Positions 7,420 through 14,939 of a stretch of DNA of 24,510 nucleotides are shown here, in pieces. The DNA is from JAADHX01 sp964569385 (GTDB lineage: Bacteria > Actinomycetota > Acidimicrobiia > Acidimicrobiales > Poriferisodalaceae). Both the position numbers and the translations under genes were made by a program. Numbering within the stretch: the first letter of the stretch is position 1; the number at the start of each line of letters is the position of its first letter. The DNA is taken from assembly GCA_964569385.1 (NCBI GenBank), contig CAZMUM010000058.1:1-24510 (forward strand), read 5' to 3'. The notes under the pieces were generated by a model. The model saw only the letters and a program-made list of their open reading frames with translations. It was not told the origin of the DNA and did no database searches.

Positions 7420-7429
7420 GTCATAAACC

Positions 7430-8773
7430 ATGGGGATTGCAGCAAGCCTTGTCATCGCTGCCGCTGTCGGCGTCTTCTCGTTTGGTTACAAATCCAGACG
7501 AGAAGGCGCCATTGGTGGCGCGTTAGGTGTCGTAGGAGCATCGGTCATCTTGGCCGCGCTCGGATTCTGTCCATTTGCCCACGACGCCGCGTCCACTGAA
7601 AGTGTTCTCGGTATTGCATTGGCGGCGACGTTTGCCTGGATATTTGGAGCAGGGACAAGGGCTGTAATCTCTCAACAATCAGCAGACCTAGGTAGCGGCG
7701 AGATTCGTACCGGTACCTTCAAACTCGGATGGTGGTGGCCCTGGCTGCTGTTATCGCCAACGCTCGTGATCCTGGTCTATTTCTTATACCTACCGGCGTA
7801 CAACACCTTTACGCTTTCCACGAAGCTCACCCGGTTAGGTGCACCGAGGGTCGGCGAACGGTGTCTTAGTAACTTCTCAGAACTGTTGGTCGACAGCCCC
7901 ACGTTGGTGGTACTTCTTCCGCTTACGTCGGTGGCCATCATGTGGGGCGTGTCCATGTGGCAAAAGCGCTCAGTACAGGGTTCGTGGGCCAACGACTTTA
8001 CCCGGGTGATCCAACCATTCGGAATCCTAATTTTCTTGTTCTCGATCTACTTCATCTTCGAGAATCAGAATGGTGGCTACCGTCGCATCTATCTCAACAC
8101 CGTCGTAATCTCGAGCAGCATCGTCATCGTCAGCATGGTGGCCGGGCTGGCACTGGCCTACCTGACGTTCCAGAACGTACGGGGCATCACTGTGTATCGC
8201 ACGTTGCTGATCTGGCCGTACGCGATCTCGCCGCCCGTGGCTGGCATCTTGTTCTTTATGATGTTCAACGCGACCGGCGGCATCTTCGCCAACCTGGCCA
8301 GTAACGTTGGGTACGATTTCCCCAACTACGCCACCAACGCGACCCTGGCTAGGGTCACCATTATTCTGTCCTCGGTGTGGAAACTGCTTGGCTACAACCT
8401 CTTGTTCTTCCTTGCTGGGCTTCAGACAGTACCTCGAGAACAGATTGAGGCCGCCGCTCTCGACGGCGCCAACTCGTTCCAGCGTTTCCGAACCATAGTG
8501 ATGCCAGCGCTCGGGCCTATCGCCTTCTTCTTGCTAATCACGAACCTCACCTACTCATTCTTCGACATTTACGGCACCATCGACTTCCTAACCAAGGGAG
8601 CGCCGGCTGGAGCTACATCGGTAGCCATCTACGAGATAATTCGGGTCGGTGTCGAAAACGGCGACTTGGGCCGTGGCGCGGCTCAATCAGTGGTGTTGTT
8701 CCTTGCAGTAATCGGGCTAACGGCCTGGCAGTTCCGCCAATCAGAAGGGCGTATAAGCTATGGCAGCGCGTGA
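7430..8773 (+). CDS. ugpA: Glycerol-3-phosphate ABC transporter permease, enlarged
   Basis: Membrane permease of the Ugp importer. The C-terminal 230 residues match UgpA closely: YRTLLIWPYAISPPVAGIL, SSVWKLLGYNLLFFLAGLQ and the ATPase-coupling EAA loop (from about 338: EQIEAAALDGANSFQRF). At 447 residues it is about 150 longer than E. coli UgpA. The extra length is an N-terminal block with about three predicted membrane segments (2-18, 27-46, 58-76) and an insertion with about two more (158-174, 191-211), placed between core TM1 (101-121) and core TM2 (221-245). The insertion follows the usual NFxELL segment (NFSELLVDS). The 3' end overlaps ugpE by 14 bases, so the two are translationally coupled. 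Confidence 0.85.
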   Translation: MGIAASLVIAAAVGVFSFGYKSRREGAIGGALGVVGASVILAALGFCPFAHDAASTESVLGIALAATFAWIFGAGTRAVISQQSADLGSGEIRTGTFKLGWWWPWLLLSPTLVILVYFLYLPAYNTFTLSTKLTRLGAPRVGERCLSNFSELLVDSPTLVVLLPLTSVAIMWGVSMWQKRSVQGSWANDFTRVIQPFGILIFLFSIYFIFENQNGGYRRIYLNTVVISSSIVIVSMVAGLALAYLTFQNVRGITVYRTLLIWPYAISPPVAGILFFMMFNATGGIFANLASNVGYDFPNYATNATLARVTIILSSVWKLLGYNLLFFLAGLQTVPREQIEAAALDGANSFQRFRTIVMPALGPIAFFLLITNLTYSFFDIYGTIDFLTKGAPAGATSVAIYEIIRVGVENGDLGRGAAQSVVLFLAVIGLTAWQFRQSEGRISYGSA

Positions 8774-9623
8774 TGGCGGCGGTTTGTCGCTCAATGTTGG
8801 AAAACCGGGGCTCATTCGCGGACGGAGTTGGCCGACTCATCTAGCCATTATCGGCTCGATGCTCATCGTGTTGTTTCCACTCGCTTATGCCGCTCTCGTG
8901 TCAACCCAAACGAACCCCGAGATCTTTAGTTTCAAGCTCACCCCAGGTAGCGGGTTGAGGAAACACTTCGACCAGGTGTGGAGCGATCGCAACCTTGGCC
9001 GCTTGATGTGGAACTCGCTACTTCAGGCCGCGCTGATAACCGTAGCTAAAACGGTCTTGTCATTGTTGGCGGGCCTCGCGTTTGTCTATTTCAACTTTCG
9101 GGGCAAATGGCTGGTGTTCTTCTTCGTGCTCATCACCTTGATGATGCCAACCGAGGTCATGATTCTAGCGCTGTTCCGGATCGTGTCAGATCTTGGTTGG
9201 AAAGACTCGATGGCCGGACTTGTAGTGCCGTTTGCAGCATCGGCCACCGGTGCTTTCCTGTTTCGGCAACACTTCGCAAACCTTCCGCGAGACCTCTCCG
9301 AAGCATCCCAGATCGATGGTGCGACTCCATTTCAGTTCTTGACGAAGATCCTGATTCCGCTGTCGTGGAACGTAATCGGCGCCCTCGCCGTGATTCAGTT
9401 TGTGTTCGTCTGGAACATGTACCTGTGGCCGATCCTGATTATTTCTGACCAAGACAAGCAGGTTGTGCAGGTAGGGCTACAAGGGCTTTCGAGTCTCGAC
9501 ACCGGCATAACGTTCGGGCCGTTGATGCTAGCGGCCCTAATCGTCTCGATTCCACCTGCCATCGTGTTTATAGCGCTTCAGAAGCCCTTCATGTCTGGCT
9601 TCGCAATCACGGCCGACAAGTAG
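8760..9623 (+). CDS. ugpE: Glycerol-3-phosphate ABC transporter permease
   Basis: Second membrane permease of the Ugp importer, 287 residues, about the length of E. coli UgpE (281), with six predicted membrane segments. Characteristic blocks are ITLMMPTEVMILALFRIVSD, ASATGAFLFRQHF, the EAA loop EASQIDGATPFQFLTKILIP, VFVWNMYLWPILIISD and the C-terminal ALQKPFMSGFAITADK. It begins inside the end of ugpA, 14 bases before that gene's stop. It ends 55 bases from the convergent end of ugpC, with a hairpin between them. Confidence 0.9.
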   Translation: MAARDGGGLSLNVGKPGLIRGRSWPTHLAIIGSMLIVLFPLAYAALVSTQTNPEIFSFKLTPGSGLRKHFDQVWSDRNLGRLMWNSLLQAALITVAKTVLSLLAGLAFVYFNFRGKWLVFFFVLITLMMPTEVMILALFRIVSDLGWKDSMAGLVVPFAASATGAFLFRQHFANLPRDLSEASQIDGATPFQFLTKILIPLSWNVIGALAVIQFVFVWNMYLWPILIISDQDKQVVQVGLQGLSSLDTGITFGPLMLAALIVSIPPAIVFIALQKPFMSGFAITADK

Positions 9624-9631
9624 CGCCAACA

Positions 9632-9651
9632 GCCAGCACAAAGCTGCTGGC
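9632..9651. terminator. Hairpin between convergent ugpE and ugpC
   Basis: GCCAGCA (9632-9638) pairs perfectly with TGCTGGC (9645-9651) around a 6-base loop. It sits between two convergent stops, so it could serve both transcripts. No T run follows on either strand, so intrinsic termination is uncertain. Confidence 0.45.
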
Positions 9652-9678
9652 AGGCAGCTCCACCTTTCGGCCGTCGCA

Positions 9679-10857
9679 CTAGTCGGTGATGGCGTTCCCG
9701 GTTTCGGCATCGAAGTAGTGGAACCGGGCAGTGTCTACAGTAACGGTGATGCTTTGACCAAGCGTTACGCGCGAGCGCGGGTTAAACCTGGCCACACAGC
9801 GGGCCCTTCCGCTTGGGCCGCTCGGACCCTCATCGGCTGCGTCAGGGTCGCCGGACTCGACCGGAGTTGCGTCGATCGAGAAGTGAACCATGATTTCGGC
9901 ACCCAACGATTCGACGAGCATGACCTCGGCGTCTATTGTTTGTGTTGCCGTGGAATCGTCCGCGATGGCGGCATCGTCGAGATCTTCGGGTCGGAGCCCA
10001 AGCGTGACGGTCCGGCCATCGTAGCCTTGAAGAGCAGGACGGCTCTCAAGGACCGAGGCGGGGATCCGCAGTGAGTTGGATCCGAGTTGGGCTATGGCGC
10101 CCGAACCTTCGATGGACAGCGTTGCGCTGTACAGGTTCATCGATGGCGATCCAATGAAGGCCGCAACAAAAATGTTCACCGGGTTGTCGTAAAGGCTCTG
10201 CGGACTATCGACCTGCTGAAGGATGCCATCTTTGATAACCGCGACGCGGTCGCCCATGGTCATCGCCTCGACCTGGTCATGGGTGACGTAGAAAGTTGTT
10301 ACGCCCAGATCACGTTGCAGCGCCGCGATTTCGGCTCGCATTTGGACCCGTAGCTTGGCATCGAGGTTGGAGAGCGGTTCGTCCATCAAGAACGCAGCTG
10401 GTTGTCGCACAATTGCTCGACCCATGGCCACCCGTTGGCGCTGACCTCCCGAGAGTTGACCAGGACGTTTGTCGAGTTGTTCGACTAGTTCGAGGGTTTC
10501 GGCCGCAGCATGAACCCTTTGCCGAATTTCGTCCCGCGGCACCTTGGCCAACTTGAGAGCAAATCCAATGTTGTCGCCCACCGTCATGTGCGGGTATAGC
10601 GCGTAGTTCTGAAACACCATCGCTATGTCGCGGTCTTTGGGATGAACATCGTTGACTTCGCGCCCACCTATCGAGAGTTTGCCGCTCGATATGTCTTCTA
10701 GGCCAGCGATCATCCGCAGAGCCGTTGACTTTCCGCAGCCAGATGGCCCGACGAGTACCAAGAACTCGCCGTCGCTCAGCGTCAGAGACAGGTCTTTGAC
10801 GGCCTGAAAACCGTTCGGATAGACCTTGGATATCTGGTCGAGTACAACTTCGGCCAC
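9679..10857 (-). CDS. ugpC: ABC transporter ATPase, UgpC/MsmK family
   Basis: Cytosolic ATPase that powers the Ugp importer, 392 residues. Walker A is GPSGCGKST (37-45), the Q-loop VFQNYALYPHMTV (81-93), the ABC signature LSGGQ (135-139) and Walker B FLMDEP (156-161), followed by an H-loop THDQ. The C-terminal 150 or so residues form the MOBE/TOBE regulatory domain typical of CUT1 importers. The start is GTG at 10857. It is on the opposite strand to ugpBAE, so it must have its own promoter. Such ATPases are often shared between several CUT1 importers, so it may serve other sugar systems too. Confidence 0.88.
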   Translation of the reverse strand: MAEVVLDQISKVYPNGFQAVKDLSLTLSDGEFLVLVGPSGCGKSTALRMIAGLEDISSGKLSIGGREVNDVHPKDRDIAMVFQNYALYPHMTVGDNIGFALKLAKVPRDEIRQRVHAAAETLELVEQLDKRPGQLSGGQRQRVAMGRAIVRQPAAFLMDEPLSNLDAKLRVQMRAEIAALQRDLGVTTFYVTHDQVEAMTMGDRVAVIKDGILQQVDSPQSLYDNPVNIFVAAFIGSPSMNLYSATLSIEGSGAIAQLGSNSLRIPASVLESRPALQGYDGRTVTLGLRPEDLDDAAIADDSTATQTIDAEVMLVESLGAEIMVHFSIDATPVESGDPDAADEGPSGPSGRARCVARFNPRSRVTLGQSITVTVDTARFHYFDAETGNAITD

Positions 10858-10905
10858 GGCTGGGGCCCCTTAAACTGGGTGGATCCGCCGATCCTAATAC
10901 GCTTA

Positions 10906-10961
10906 CCTTGCCCAGTCGACCTTGCCCAGTCGAATCTGGCTAGCCGAATCTGGCCATCGAG
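10906..10961. repeat. 14-bp tandem repeat in the ugpC / PLP-enzyme promoter region
   Basis: CCTTGCCCAGTCGA occurs twice in perfect tandem (10906-10919 and 10920-10933). Two diverged copies follow in the same 14-base phase: ATCTGGCTAGCCGA (10934-10947) and ATCTGGCCATCGAG (10948-10961). The array lies in the 139-base divergent space between ugpC and the S1P-lyase-like gene. It could be an array of regulator binding sites or a neutral expansion. On minus, upstream of ugpC, TATTAG near 10896-10901 resembles a -10 element. Confidence 0.6.
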
Positions 10962-10996
10962 TTGCGCTAGTTGGCGAGACCGCGTCACCATGGGTC

Positions 10997-12271
10997 ATGG
11001 CTTTAGACGAACTTCCCCAAGCTGGCCGCTCTGTTGCTGACATCATGGCCGAGCTAGTCGAGAAGCGAACCAACGACGTGAGCTGGGCCGATGGTCGAAC
11101 CTTCGGGCTCGTATACAACGGCGGGCCCGGAGTGCATGAGGTCGCCGAACAGGCCGCGATGCTCTACCTGCACGAGAACGCGCTAAACACGATGGCCTTT
11201 CCATCGTTAGGCCAGATTCAACGCGAGGTGGTCGGTTGGACATCGGCGATGTTGAATGGCACCGGCGTCGAAGGCGCTGGGGCAGCTGGGTTCATGACAA
11301 GCGGCGGAACCGAATCGATTCTGTGCGGAGTCCTCGCGGCCCGTGAACGCCACGAACACGAACGCGGCGTTACCGAACCCGAGATGATCCTGGCCACCAG
11401 CGCCCACGCGGCGTTTCACAAGGCCGCGCACATGTTTGGCATCAAGGTGCACCAGGTGCCGGTTCGCTCCGACTGGACTGCCGACGTGGAGAAAATGGCA
11501 AGCCTCATCAACTCCAACACGGTGCTAATCGTAGGTTCGGCGCCGCAGTACCCCCAGGGCGTTGTCGACGACATCGAGAGCCTTGGTGCGATTGCTCTCG
11601 ACACTGGCGTCAACCTCCATGTCGACGCATGTATGGGCGGTTTCGTGTTGCCGTTCATCGAACGGCTCGGTCGAGACGTGCCCGTCTGGGACTTCAGGGT
11701 CGATGGTGTTACCTCGATGTCGGCCGATATCCACAAGCTTGGATACGCTCCGAAAGGGGCCTCGGTCATCCTGCATCGAACCAAAGAGTTGCGCCGGTAT
11801 CAGACGTTTGTGTTCGATGCTTGGCTTGGTGGTATGTACGCATCGCCCAACTTACAAGGGACCCGCTCTGGGCTGCCCATGGCTGCGGCCTGGGCGGTCA
11901 TGCAACACCTCGGTGTCGACGGCTACGTCGACCTCACCCGCGAGACCCTGGCCAACGCTGACGCCATGCGCGACGGCGTGAACAGCATCGAAGGCCTGAC
12001 CGTCCTAGGCGACGGCGAGTACCACCTGGTCGCGTTCGCAGCGGACCCCAAGTCGGCAACACCGCTCGATGTGTTCGCATTGGGCGATGCTCTTGCGAGC
12101 CGGGGTTGGTACCACGACCGCCAGGGCCCGCCAGACTCGTTGCACTCAACGGTGTCGAACACCAACCGTGGCGTGATGTCTGAGTATCTGACCGCGCTCA
12201 CAAACAGCGCAGTCGAGGTGGCGGGTAGCACCGCCGACGATCGATCGACCGAGTACTCGTCGCTTGAGTAG
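10997..12271 (+). CDS. PLP-dependent sphingosine-1-phosphate-lyase-like enzyme
   Basis: A 424-residue group II decarboxylase-fold enzyme of the sphingosine-1-phosphate lyase branch. Known members cleave phosphosphingoid bases to phosphoethanolamine and a long-chain aldehyde; others are amino acid decarboxylases. Visible motifs are FMTSGGTES (99-107), HVDACMGGF (208-216) with the PLP-contacting Asp, and SADIHKLGYAPKG, whose Lys247 should carry the cofactor. The typical N-terminal membrane helix of eukaryotic SPL is absent, so it should be soluble. I chose the ATG at 10997; the frame stays open 25 codons upstream, into the 14-bp repeats. It converges with the ECH-like gene, with 3 bases between stops. 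The exact substrate is not determinable here. Confidence 0.85.
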   Translation: MALDELPQAGRSVADIMAELVEKRTNDVSWADGRTFGLVYNGGPGVHEVAEQAAMLYLHENALNTMAFPSLGQIQREVVGWTSAMLNGTGVEGAGAAGFMTSGGTESILCGVLAARERHEHERGVTEPEMILATSAHAAFHKAAHMFGIKVHQVPVRSDWTADVEKMASLINSNTVLIVGSAPQYPQGVVDDIESLGAIALDTGVNLHVDACMGGFVLPFIERLGRDVPVWDFRVDGVTSMSADIHKLGYAPKGASVILHRTKELRRYQTFVFDAWLGGMYASPNLQGTRSGLPMAAAWAVMQHLGVDGYVDLTRETLANADAMRDGVNSIEGLTVLGDGEYHLVAFAADPKSATPLDVFALGDALASRGWYHDRQGPPDSLHSTVSNTNRGVMSEYLTALTNSAVEVAGSTADDRSTEYSSLE

Positions 12272-12274
12272 AAC

Positions 12275-13060
12275 TCAGCGGTTGGTCCAGGTGGGCCGAC
12301 GCTTTTCCATGAAACTGGCGATTCCCTCTTGACCGTCGATGGTCGTAGCGCCCGATGCCATGACCATCGAGGCATATTCGTAGGCCTCGGCTTGGCTCAT
12401 GTCGATCTGGGCGTAGTAGGCCCGTTTACCCATCGCCTTTGAGTAGGCACTTCCGCGAGTAGCTCGCTCGAGCAACTGTTGCGTGGCGCCAACAAGTTCG
12501 TCGTCGGGCACAACCCTATTGACCAGACCCCAGTCGGCTGCGGTATTGGCGTCGATGGGATCCCCGGTGAGCGCCATTTCGAGACCGCGTTTACGTCCAA
12601 CAGCTCGACTTATGGCCACCATTGGTGTGTGGCAGAACAGACCTCCCTTTCCGCCCGGTGCCTGGAAGCTCGCCGATTCGGCTGCTACAGCGAGGTCACA
12701 ACTGGCTACGAGTTGGCAGCCAGCGGCTGTTGCCAGGGCGTGAACCCTAGCGATGACTACCTGGGGGATTTGTTGGGTCAGGGTCATCATGTTGGTGCAA
12801 AGCTCCAACAGATCGTGGATGTCGGCGAACCCGGCACCGGCCATGTCGGCGAAGTTGTGGCCAGCCGAAAAGACCGGACCGTCGGCCGAAATTGTTACCC
12901 CAAGTGCGTCAGTGGTCGAGATCGCAGTCAGCGCGTCGAGAATCTCGGTCATCGTCTCATGGGCCAAGACATTTCGCTTGTCGGGGTTGGCCAGAGTGAT
13001 CTCGGGGTACACCGGGTCGTCGGCCAGCGTGATCCAGCGGTAGCCACTATTTGAGTCCAT
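12275..13060 (-). CDS. Enoyl-CoA hydratase/isomerase family, ECHDC3-like
   Basis: A 261-residue crotonase-fold protein. The oxyanion-hole regions are FSAGHNFADM (64-73) and TAAGCQLVASCDLAVA (111-126). The two catalytic glutamates of classical enoyl-CoA hydratase are missing: Gln116 stands at the Glu144 position, and Gly stands near 136 in APGGKGGLFCHTP where Glu164 is expected. This pattern, with AGCQLVASCD and GLFC, matches the ECHDC3 subfamily, whose reaction is poorly defined. It may act on another acyl-CoA or thioester. It is followed on the minus strand by no close partner, and the PadR gene ends 46 bases upstream of its start. Confidence 0.85.
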   Translation of the reverse strand: MDSNSGYRWITLADDPVYPEITLANPDKRNVLAHETMTEILDALTAISTTDALGVTISADGPVFSAGHNFADMAGAGFADIHDLLELCTNMMTLTQQIPQVVIARVHALATAAGCQLVASCDLAVAAESASFQAPGGKGGLFCHTPMVAISRAVGRKRGLEMALTGDPIDANTAADWGLVNRVVPDDELVGATQQLLERATRGSAYSKAMGKRAYYAQIDMSQAEAYEYASMVMASGATTIDGQEGIASFMEKRRPTWTNR

Positions 13061-13106
13061 GCAACAACGCTACCCGATCGGCTATGACCGACCGAGAGGC
13101 ACACCT

Positions 13107-13415
13107 CTATGAGCTTGGGCACAAGCGATCAGTGATCGAGTCGGCTTTGTTGACCCCGTTCTCGGTGACCGAATAGATGCGGCGGGGCTGCGCAAGGCCG
13201 GCGGGCACTTGCCAATTTGATGTCAGCAAGTCACGCTTCTCAAGGCGATCGAGGCATCGATACAGCGTGGCGTAGTTCATCTCGGCGCCGCTACGCATGG
13301 CTTTGGCAAGCGGATAGCCATGGAACGACTTGGTCCCGGACCGTAGCAATTCAACCGCTGTAAGTAGGGTTCGCTCCTCATTAAGGGTCAACTCGGTGCC
13401 GTTACGTCGCCTCAC
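13107..13415 (-). CDS. PadR-family transcriptional regulator
   Basis: A 102-residue winged-helix DNA-binding protein. It has the PadR pattern FHGYPLAKAMR, then NYATLYRCLDRLEKRDLL (recognition helix and following helix), then the wing PRRIYSVTENGV. It is close to the minimal PadR length and lacks the extended C-terminal dimerisation helix of longer members. PadR proteins usually repress an adjacent gene and release DNA on binding a small molecule. It is divergent from the M20 pair, and a 7-bp inverted repeat lies between them; it is also co-directional with the ECH-like gene 46 bases downstream. Either could be its target. Confidence 0.82.
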   Translation of the reverse strand: MRRRNGTELTLNEERTLLTAVELLRSGTKSFHGYPLAKAMRSGAEMNYATLYRCLDRLEKRDLLTSNWQVPAGLAQPRRIYSVTENGVNKADSITDRLCPSS

Positions 13416-13503
13416 AGTCGCTCACCGTAGTGCCTGGTGGGCACAGCGCAAGTCGTCAAGGCGTCCCAATGGGTGTGCTAGCACCGTCAATGCCTCGAAA
13501 TTG

Positions 13504-13533
13504 ATGAGCTGAGCCACATTTGGTGTAGCTCAT
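13504..13533. promoter_or_regulatory. Candidate operator palindrome
   Basis: ATGAGCT (13504-13510) and AGCTCAT (13527-13533) form a perfect 7-bp inverted repeat with a 16-base spacer. It is about 90 bases upstream of the PadR start and about 200 bases upstream of the first M20 gene. A two-fold symmetric site in a divergent region next to a regulator gene fits an autoregulatory operator. The remainder of 13416-13670 shows no gene I can support. Confidence 0.35.
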
Positions 13534-13670
13534 GTCCTCAACTTGGCGTCCGCGAAGTGGGGGACACGGCGGTGTCGGTGGTACTGGGCGATCGAACCCG
13601 CCCCGCATACTCGCTCACCGTCTACGGTACCGACCCCTTGGAGCTAATCGTTTAGGCCCTGATCTTGGGC

Positions 13671-13730
13671 ATGCCAGTCTTGGGTATGACAGTCTTGGAC
13701 ATGCCAGTCTTGGGTGTGCCAGTCTTGGGT
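13671..13730 (+). repeat. 15-bp tandem repeat carrying start codons
   Basis: Four 15-base units: ATGCCAGTCTTGGGT (13671, 13701), ATGACAGTCTTGGAC (13686) and GTGCCAGTCTTGGGT (13716). A partial fifth (CTGATCTTGGGC, 13659-13670) lies upstream. Each unit begins with ATG or GTG in the same frame as the M20 gene and would add an MPVLG pentapeptide if translated. The paralogous gene has no such extension, so the repeat probably lies in the leader rather than the mature protein. Confidence 0.85.
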
Positions 13731-14939
13731 ATGGCATCCAATGGGACCCTCCTCGGCGACGCTGGCTCCGACATCTTGGCCGCAGCGGCATCGCTCCAGG
13801 ATTCAACAATCGAGTTGCGGCGCACTATTCACGCCGATCCTGAACTCGGCCTAGACCTGCCAAGGACCCAAAAGGCGATCACCGATGCTCTTACCGGCCT
13901 TGGGCTCGACATTACTCTTGGCCAAGAAACCACGTCGGTAACCGCCGACCTAGATACCGGCAAACCTGGCCCAACGGTGCTTCTTCGGGGCGATATGGAC
14001 GCACTTCCGCTTCAGGAGGACTACGTATCGGAGTTTCAGTCACGATCTGAGGCCAAGATGCACGCTTGTGGCCATGACTCACACGTCGCCATGCTTGCCA
14101 GCGCGGCGCGGCTTCTGTCTGAGAACCGCGACTCGCTCACTGGCAAAGTTCGGTTCATGTTCCAACCAGGTGAGGAGGGCTACGGCGGAGCCGAGTACAT
14201 GATTCGAGAAGGGGTGCTCGACGGGGTCGATCGTGCTTTCGCCATCCACATCTCGCCCAATGTCGCTGCTGGGCTCGTGTCGACCAAAGGCGGAGCCCTA
14301 CTGGCGAGTGCCGACGAGTTTGAAATAGTTGTTGCCGGCAAGGGCGGTCACGCCTCGGCGCCCCACCAGTGCATTGATCCGATCCCGGCCGCAGCCGCGA
14401 CGATCACCGGACTGCACACCATGGTTGGCCGTTCAATCGACGCCACACGCGCCGGTGTGGTGACTGTGACCCAGATGAAGTCCGGTACCACCAACAACAT
14501 CATCGCGCCATCGGCGTACCTGAGCGGCACTATCAGGGCTCACGATGAACACACCAGAGCTACGCTGGCGCGTCGACTGGGCGAGGTCGCCGACGGTGTA
14601 GCGGCCGCCCACGGCTGCACTTGTACTACTCAGATCACGCCTGGATACCCGGTAACGATCAATAACGACGAACAGGCTGCCCTAGTGGGAGCGGTTGCGG
14701 CCGAGTTACTGGGCGGTGAGCTCTACGAGGTTGCCCCATCGGCTGCCATGGCCGCCGAAGACTTCTCATATGTTCTTCAGCGTGTGCCTGGCGCCATGGC
14801 CATGCTCGGCGTGTGCCCAGACGATCTCACAGTCGACACGGCGGCCCCAGTTCACTCCAACCTGATGAGGATCAACGAAGCCGCGTTTACCCATGGCGTT
14901 GCTCTTAATGCAGCGATGGCCTTGACGGTGACCCCATGA
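13731..14939 (+). CDS. M20 family metallo-amidohydrolase, copy 1
   Basis: A 402-residue M20D-type amidohydrolase, a family that includes hippurate, IAA-amino acid and N-acetyl-amino acid hydrolases. It should cleave an N-acyl amino acid using two metal ions in the cytosol. Metal and catalytic residues are visible: HACGHD with Cys113 and His115, GEEG with Glu148 (base) and Glu149, AIH with His173 and PVHSNLM with His375. The lid-domain GKGGHASAPH is intact. The frame is open back to TTG 13665 through the 15-bp repeats, but ungapped alignment with copy 2 puts the start at ATG 13731. It overlaps copy 2 by 4 bases (ATGA). The substrate is unknown. Confidence 0.92.
   Translation: MASNGTLLGDAGSDILAAAASLQDSTIELRRTIHADPELGLDLPRTQKAITDALTGLGLDITLGQETTSVTADLDTGKPGPTVLLRGDMDALPLQEDYVSEFQSRSEAKMHACGHDSHVAMLASAARLLSENRDSLTGKVRFMFQPGEEGYGGAEYMIREGVLDGVDRAFAIHISPNVAAGLVSTKGGALLASADEFEIVVAGKGGHASAPHQCIDPIPAAAATITGLHTMVGRSIDATRAGVVTVTQMKSGTTNNIIAPSAYLSGTIRAHDEHTRATLARRLGEVADGVAAAHGCTCTTQITPGYPVTINNDEQAALVGAVAAELLGGELYEVAPSAAMAAEDFSYVLQRVPGAMAMLGVCPDDLTVDTAAPVHSNLMRINEAAFTHGVALNAAMALTVTP

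Noticed and set aside
13665..13730. An N-terminal MPVLG-repeat extension on M20 copy 1
   Set aside because: The ungapped alignment with copy 2 starts at ATG 13731, and the extension has no counterpart. I kept the repeat as a leader element, though translation through it is not excluded.
13532..13843. A 103-codon plus-strand frame with GHASL-type repeats
   Set aside because: The repeat pattern is just the 15-bp DNA repeat read in another frame, and the frame then runs into the M20 coding sequence.
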